Origin: Trichoderma breve
Taxonomy: Eukaryota > Ascomycota > Sordariomycetes > Hypocreales > Hypocreaceae
DNA: 64,000 nt
Direction: 5' to 3'
Assembly (NCBI RefSeq): GCF_028502605.1
Contig: NC_079232.1
Coordinates: 1,798,001 to 1,862,000, forward strand
A program made the translations under genes and the position numbers. Below, one piece after another: positions 59,274-64,000 of this stretch (position 1 is the first letter of the stretch; each line of letters opens with the position of its first letter). The notes under the pieces are model-generated. The model was not told the origin of the DNA. It ran no database searches and worked only from the letters and a program-made list of their open reading frames with translations.

Positions 59274-59738
59274 CTTCACTGTAAAGTTTCGCCTGGAAAA
59301 TATTCGTCAAATTCAGTGGATACAAATAATTATCTACAGGCTAGATGTACTAAATGGGCGGGCTGAGAACTTTATACGACCCTGACAAACAGTAGAGGGC
59401 GTACAATACTGGATTCCTTCGCAGCTGATATGCCCTTCAGACCAATAGCACTCAATGTGCCCGCCCGTCCTCGGTTCCATTACCAAGACCCTGGTCTTCT
59501 CCCGGGATCCAGGCTCTAAAACGAAACCGGGGCCTTTTGTCATATCATTTAGCAAATATTGGCGAATCCTCATCGTGTTACCATCATCAGGCCGCATTGA
59601 CCATCCTCATGATGCTCCCCCCATCAGGCCGCATTGACCATAATATAGATTTTCCGCGTTCGCGGCCCAAGGGTTAACGTAGACAAAAACAAACTTTCGG
59701 CCTCATAAATCACGCAGTCAACTCTCCCCGCTCCCGCT
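59274..59738. promoter_or_regulatory. Shared divergent promoter of kinase and aldo-keto reductase genes
   Basis: The 465-nt spacer separates two start codons facing outward. It includes a perfect 19-nt direct repeat (listed separately) close to the reductase side, which could be a paired regulator site. Confidence 0.5.
59585..59640. repeat. Perfect 19-nt direct repeat, two copies
   Basis: CATCAGGCCGCATTGACCA occurs at 59585-59603 and again at 59622-59640, 37 nt apart start to start, 100-150 nt before the reductase start codon. Confidence 0.9.
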
Positions 59739-61226
59739 ATGGATTTACCCCAGGTTTTTTCTCTGAGCAATGGCCACAATGTTCCTGCTATTGGCCTTGG
59801 TACATTTCAGGGCGATGAAGGCAACTCCAAGGTCAAAGACGCCGTAAAGATGGCTCTGCAACTAGGGTATAGACATATCGATGGTGCCAGCGCTTATGGA
59901 AACGAAAAAGAAATCGGAGAGGCTATTAAAGAAAGTGGCATTCCTAGGCATGAGATATTTGTAACCTCCAAGCTGTATGTGCCAGGTTATCTTGTGTTCT
60001 GATACTACCAAAATCTCCCTCGCTTAACATGGAATATTAGCGCACAAACATGGCATGAGCCTGCCGATGTACAGAAAGCTCTCGAACTATCTTTGAGCGA
60101 CCTGCAGTTAGATTATGGTAATCCAAATGTTTTCAGCAATAAAGAGGTTATATATGGCTAACATCGGGCGTGGCAGTCGATTTATACTTGATGCATTGTA
60201 TGTTACACGCTGTAGTCTTTCAAGCAACACTGCAGTACAGTGGCTGAGTGCTGATACCACCAAGTCCCTCATGCTTACAAGGCGGGGGAACAAAACAAAA
60301 CGATTAGACACCCGAGCGGTAATGGAAAGGTGAGGCATCACACATGTCTAAATGCTACAGGCAATGATCTTACGCTAGTTAGCCCGTGATAGATTACAGC
60401 CTCTCCAAACGATATCCAGAAACTTGGCAGGCCATGGAACGACTGGTCGACCTCGGCCTCGTCCGTTCAATTGGTTTGTTCATATAGGCCCGTCTGCGAA
60501 TGTTTGATGATACTAATTACCACGACAGGTCTCTCGAATTTTAATGTTCTCAAGACGAAACGAATCCTCGACATTGCAAATATCATCCCCGCTGTAAATC
60601 AGGTTGAAATTCACCCGTAGGCAACTTCAATTTCCTTTTTTATATTTTTCTTCAAATGCTGTTGCTAATCTCCGGTTGTCGATAGGTACCTACCGCAGCA
60701 AGAGCTATTCGAATTCTCATCCAAGCATGGCATTCTTCTCATGGCCCACCAACCACTTGGTGGTCGTCCGGTCGAAGTTGTTCGGGGTTCTAACGAACCA
60801 TTCCCAACTGCAGATTTGAAGGCACGTATCCGTGAGAGACATAGATCTATGGAGGAAAAGCTTCTGACAGCCATCATAGGTCAACGAAATTGCAGCTAGG
60901 TACAAAATATCTTCGGCACAGGTACATACATGCCCATCGTATGTTGCACTGAATACTGAACTGATTGCCTGATAAATATTTAGGTCTGCTTATCCTGGGC
61001 GGTACAAAAGGGAATTCCAGTGGTGCCGAAATCAGTGCAGGTTAGTCACATGGAGCAAAACCTCCATCTAAAAAGGCTTTCGGATGACGACTTCCGTACT
61101 GTAGATCGGCTGTCATCTCAGCGCGGCCCTGTGCGATTTCTGGACCCAAGCAGACATCTGGGTTTCAATATCTTTGATGAAGATAATGACCAACCAGTTG
61201 CTGACAGCGCGCCATGGGATATATGA
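59739..61226 (+). CDS. Aldo-keto reductase (332 aa, nine exons)
   Basis: Exons 59739-59974, 60041-60117, 60177-60197, 60265-60329, 60383-60473, 60529-60616, 60686-60821, 60880-60921 and 60984-61226 join in frame to 332 aa. The start [12 protein letters not shown] fits the family N-terminus. The catalytic tetrad is visible: Asp in [14 protein letters not shown], Tyr in the same motif, Lys in VTSKL, and His in LYLMHF across introns 3. The cofactor site motif IPVVPKSV lies near residue 260, and QPLGG in the barrel. The NADPH-dependent (alpha/beta)8 fold reduces aldehydes to alcohols. Exon 3 is only 21 nt. Intron 7 appears to use a GC donor (AAG|GCACGT). Divergent placement beside a fructosamine-kinase-like gene suggests a role in reducing 3-deoxyglucosone or other glycation aldehydes. 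General xylose/aldose reductase function is an alternative. Confidence 0.9.
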
Positions 61227-62282
61227 GTATATCAGTGGAAACTTGACTATGAGATGAATTCACTACCAAGAGTCACATGAGGCATGGATGGACACCGTAT
61301 GGGGAACGCTTCTTTCATTGTAGTTGGAGGCGTAGAGCTCATATGTACTCTATCTTTCGGTGATACATTCTCCGGTACCTAGGAGTAGTTACTTTTATTT
61401 TCACACTCAGTATAGGCTTGCGATAATGTCAAAGCATATTCTAAGAGATGCTACAATACTTGGAATTTGCTGCACTGCGTTATCAACATCAGTCTCTAGC
61501 ATTCTTTGAGCAACATAATGAATTCCTATGTGTAAGAATAATATCATACCTTCCACGGACGTAGCTTCAGCCTTGTGTTACACTAACTCGCTTGCCTCAC
61601 AGCGGCCTTCGACCAGTCACCATGCGAAGGTATGCGAGTACATATATAAGTGTATGCACTCCATACACCTAGAGCTATGATAGTTGGAAAAGGCGTTCAT
61701 AAAAACTTTTTTCATCTTGAAGCTGGCGACCGCCGATGGTTAAACTTCGGAATACGAACCCTTCCAAAAAACCACCATGTTTCTTATGTTGCATTTTTAA
61801 CCACAATGTGACAGCCATTTTAAGTCGCGACTAATTCATGTAGAAATCGCGGGCACACCTGCGTCGGGTACCACCTGAATAATTGCACCTGTATTGAGAA
61901 AAGATATAGAAGTCTCCGTAAGACAAGAAACATTATCCCACATATCAAAGTTATCGCTAGACTTGCCCAATTTCCTCGTCGCCTGAAGCAGGAATTCATA
62001 TGTTGAAGCAAACTTATTTCATGCACGAATAGACAATGAATACCTGTATCTACACTTGGAAACATTCGATCGCAGCTTACGGGAGATGATACATGTACCG
62101 ACCCCTCCGGAATACAAAATGCATATACGCTAGCCGTTATACAAATATTCGTGTGTGTAACAACATTGAACGTGATCCTTCCGGAGCCTTAGGCAGCCAT
62201 GACTATATGTAGCTACTTTCTTCTCTCTCAGTATACTCCTGTTTCTACCAGATTTATCACATCACCGACAAATACTCTCAAA
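61227..62282. other. Intergenic region
   Basis: About 1.05 kb is AT-rich with no supported gene. The last part is the leader of the methyltransferase-like gene. Confidence 0.5.
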
Positions 62283-63409
62283 ATGGACGCTACGCTATTA
62301 GAACCGACTGGCACAATTAGATCTCCGAGAGCAGGTCCAGCGTCAGCCGAGAATGGACCTCAACAGTTGATCCATCAGTACCTTTTGGAGCGCAGTGAAA
62401 CTTACCGTACACTTTGCAATATTCGGCAGCAGGTAAGTGATTTCACATGCCGTTAAAATCTTGAAAATTGCTGATGATAGAATAGGGTTGGGAGAATCCT
62501 CTAGGAGATCAGTTCTTTCAGCAGCAACGCCAAAGAGCAGATAATCCATCACCGGACAACGAGCTCAACTTTTATACGATGACAATCGCTATTGGCAAAC
62601 AACTTAATTCCAGCACGGGCGCATTCGATATATTGCAGTCGAGTGACGAGCCTTCGGCCTTGGATATGGGAATGGCTCCAGGAGGGTTTTCAGCAACAAT
62701 AATGGCATCTTATCCCAAGACTACACTTCGAGCAGTCACCCTTCCTCTCACCAAGGGAGGTCATTCGGTGCATTTCAGGCATCAAAATGTGAAGCTTGAC
62801 CTCTGCGATATCAACACTCTAGCTGGAGATATGGATTTGGCCTCTATACCGGAAAGCCATCCAGCAGCAGGCACATTCACGGTCACAAAGTTGTTGAGAC
62901 AAGAAATGTTTGACGTGGTAATCTGTGGTTGTCAGGTGACACGAAATCAAGAGCTCGAGGAATGGCGCGAGCATCGAGAAGCCCGGCGTCTACAGCTTGC
63001 ACAACTTGTGATCGCTTTGGAGCATCTTAAGAGCGGCGGAACATTGGTCGCCGTTATGCATAAGCCTGAAGAGATCCATACCGCTGAGCTGCTGCAAATA
63101 TTCTCGAAGTTCTCAAAGGTTTCTTTATTTAAACCAAGAAGGGCGCATGCAAAGCGTTCCTCCTTTTACATGGTAGCGAAAAAGATTGATACTTGCAGCA
63201 ATCAAGCCATTGAAGCAAAGGACCTCTGGAGAAAGGAATGGATCGACAGTACGTTTGGCACTGCTGATAATTGTGCAATTTTGTCGAAGCGAACGGCTGA
63301 TGATGCCCGCGAATTATTGGATGGCTATGGTACAGAATTGGTAAAAATAGGAAGACCAATTTGGGCTATCCAAGTGGCAGGACTAAAGAGATGGCTAAAC
63401 AATATGTAG
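62283..63409 (+). CDS. FtsJ-like methyltransferase-fold protein (357 aa)
   Basis: Exons 62283-62432 and 62486-63409 give 357 aa. The start at 62283 has the context CAAAATGGAC; an in-frame ATG at 62199 would add 28 residues with no recognised feature. The SAM-binding motif LDMGMAPGGFSA lies at about residues 108-120 and corresponds to the DLGAAPGGF motif of FtsJ/RrmJ-type 2'-O-methyltransferases. A second core strand is FDVVICGCQV near 192. The usual motif has an Asp (V-x-D) here that acts in catalysis, but none is visible in this position. A later VAVMHKPEE keeps a Lys. The C-terminus is basic (KRRAHAKRSSFY-like cluster). It may modify an RNA, bind SAM without methylating, or use a different Asp. 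It belongs to a fungal FtsJ-like group of unknown substrate. Confidence 0.8.
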
Positions 63410-64000
63410 GCAACTGCGTTCCGTCATCTTCTGTTCAGTAACAACAGGCTTTGTATACATACCTAGTATTGACGTCGTGCTGATCGCCTTCTTCAAACTT
63501 CAGTTGGAATCGCAGCTTGTGGATTAGTCCCCGCAGCTAATCCAATATCATGTAAGTACAGTAGTGGGGAAGAGTCGTGTGTTGCACTTGAAAGAACTTT
63601 TGTCTAAATTCGCTGCATTGCCATGCCGGCTTATGGCGATGAATTTGTCCACAATTAGATACCACAATTCCAAGTGATGTAATCCATTACCTTTTCACCA
63701 ATATGAATCTGAATTACTGGAAGCCCATTTATCCCTTAGAGATCCGGTCCTCCGGTCATCCTACTTCCGTTTAGCCTACAGGCTAAAATGGACCTTCAAA
63801 TCGCCCAAATTGCAAGCCTGCAAATCAAGATGCTGTTCCAGACACGAAACGTACATTTCCTCAACTTTGATGCTGAATATTTGATGTATACTTTGTTAGC
63901 TCTCATCATCTGGGGTAGAAAATGATTGGTATGTTTACTGACGAATTTCGAGTGGTGTTTTTATAGACAAGCTACGGTGCCTGTCGGAGACGTCTTTCCC
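63410..64000. other. Terminal intergenic region
   Basis: About 590 nt to the window end. A 45-codon frame starting at 63789 is too short and lacks support; a gene could begin past the edge. Confidence 0.5.

Noticed and set aside
63789..63926. 45-codon frame near the window end
   Set aside because: Too short, no domain, and stop is within the window; no splice continuation evident.

Overview
The window looks like nuclear DNA of a filamentous ascomycete (Pezizomycotina, most likely Sordariomycetes and possibly Hypocreales). This is inferred from short introns (about 48-80 nt, mostly GT-AG with CTAAC/CTAAT-like branch sites), an intron-containing tRNA-Lys, and typical fungal families: cutinase, GH55 exo-beta-1,3-glucanase, MARVEL and FAS1 proteins, Ctr and ferric reductase, PAQR, and a NACHT/WD-repeat NLR. 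No species can be named from the sequence alone. Gene models were built by hand from conserved frames and splice signals; for every model the exon lengths sum to an intact reading frame.

Layout. 0-11 kb: secreted cutinase (+), NAD(P)-dependent reductase (-), FAD monooxygenase (-), a 4-kb gene-poor stretch with CTCCGTA-type repeats, and a four-helix MARVEL-like membrane protein (+). 11-18 kb: a 2.7-kb gene-poor stretch with a ~29-nt minisatellite, a secreted GH55 glucanase (-, seven exons), then tRNA-Lys(CUU) (-). 18.7-26.0 kb: three multi-exon genes for mostly helical proteins that resemble alpha-pore-forming toxin components. A 299-aa protein (+) and a 417/425-aa XaxA-like protein (+) flank an 805-aa protein (-) with an apparent beta-rich N-terminus, a helical core with a hydrophobic hairpin, and a beta-rich C-terminus reminiscent of the end of insecticidal Tc-toxin A subunits. 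This is the strongest candidate for an undescribed system. A secreted HExxH metalloprotease (-) follows immediately.

30-37 kb: a Ctr copper transporter and a ferric/cupric reductase in tandem on the minus strand form a reductive metal-uptake pair, followed by a PAQR/HlyIII receptor (-). 37-46 kb: a 581-aa membrane protein (+), an epoxide hydrolase (+), a FAS1-domain secreted protein (-) and a 618-aa membrane protein (+). About 46.7 kb holds a tRNA-like Pol III unit ending in a T-run. 48-57 kb: an 894-aa protein of unknown function (+) is convergent with a 1633-aa NLR (-) carrying an alpha/beta-hydrolase, NACHT and WD-like repeats. 58-61 kb: a fructosamine-kinase-like gene (-) is divergent from an aldo-keto reductase (+) and may form a protein-deglycation / 3-deoxyglucosone detoxification pair. 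62-63.4 kb: an FtsJ-like methyltransferase-fold protein (+) in which an expected catalytic Asp is not visible. The window ends without another convincing gene.
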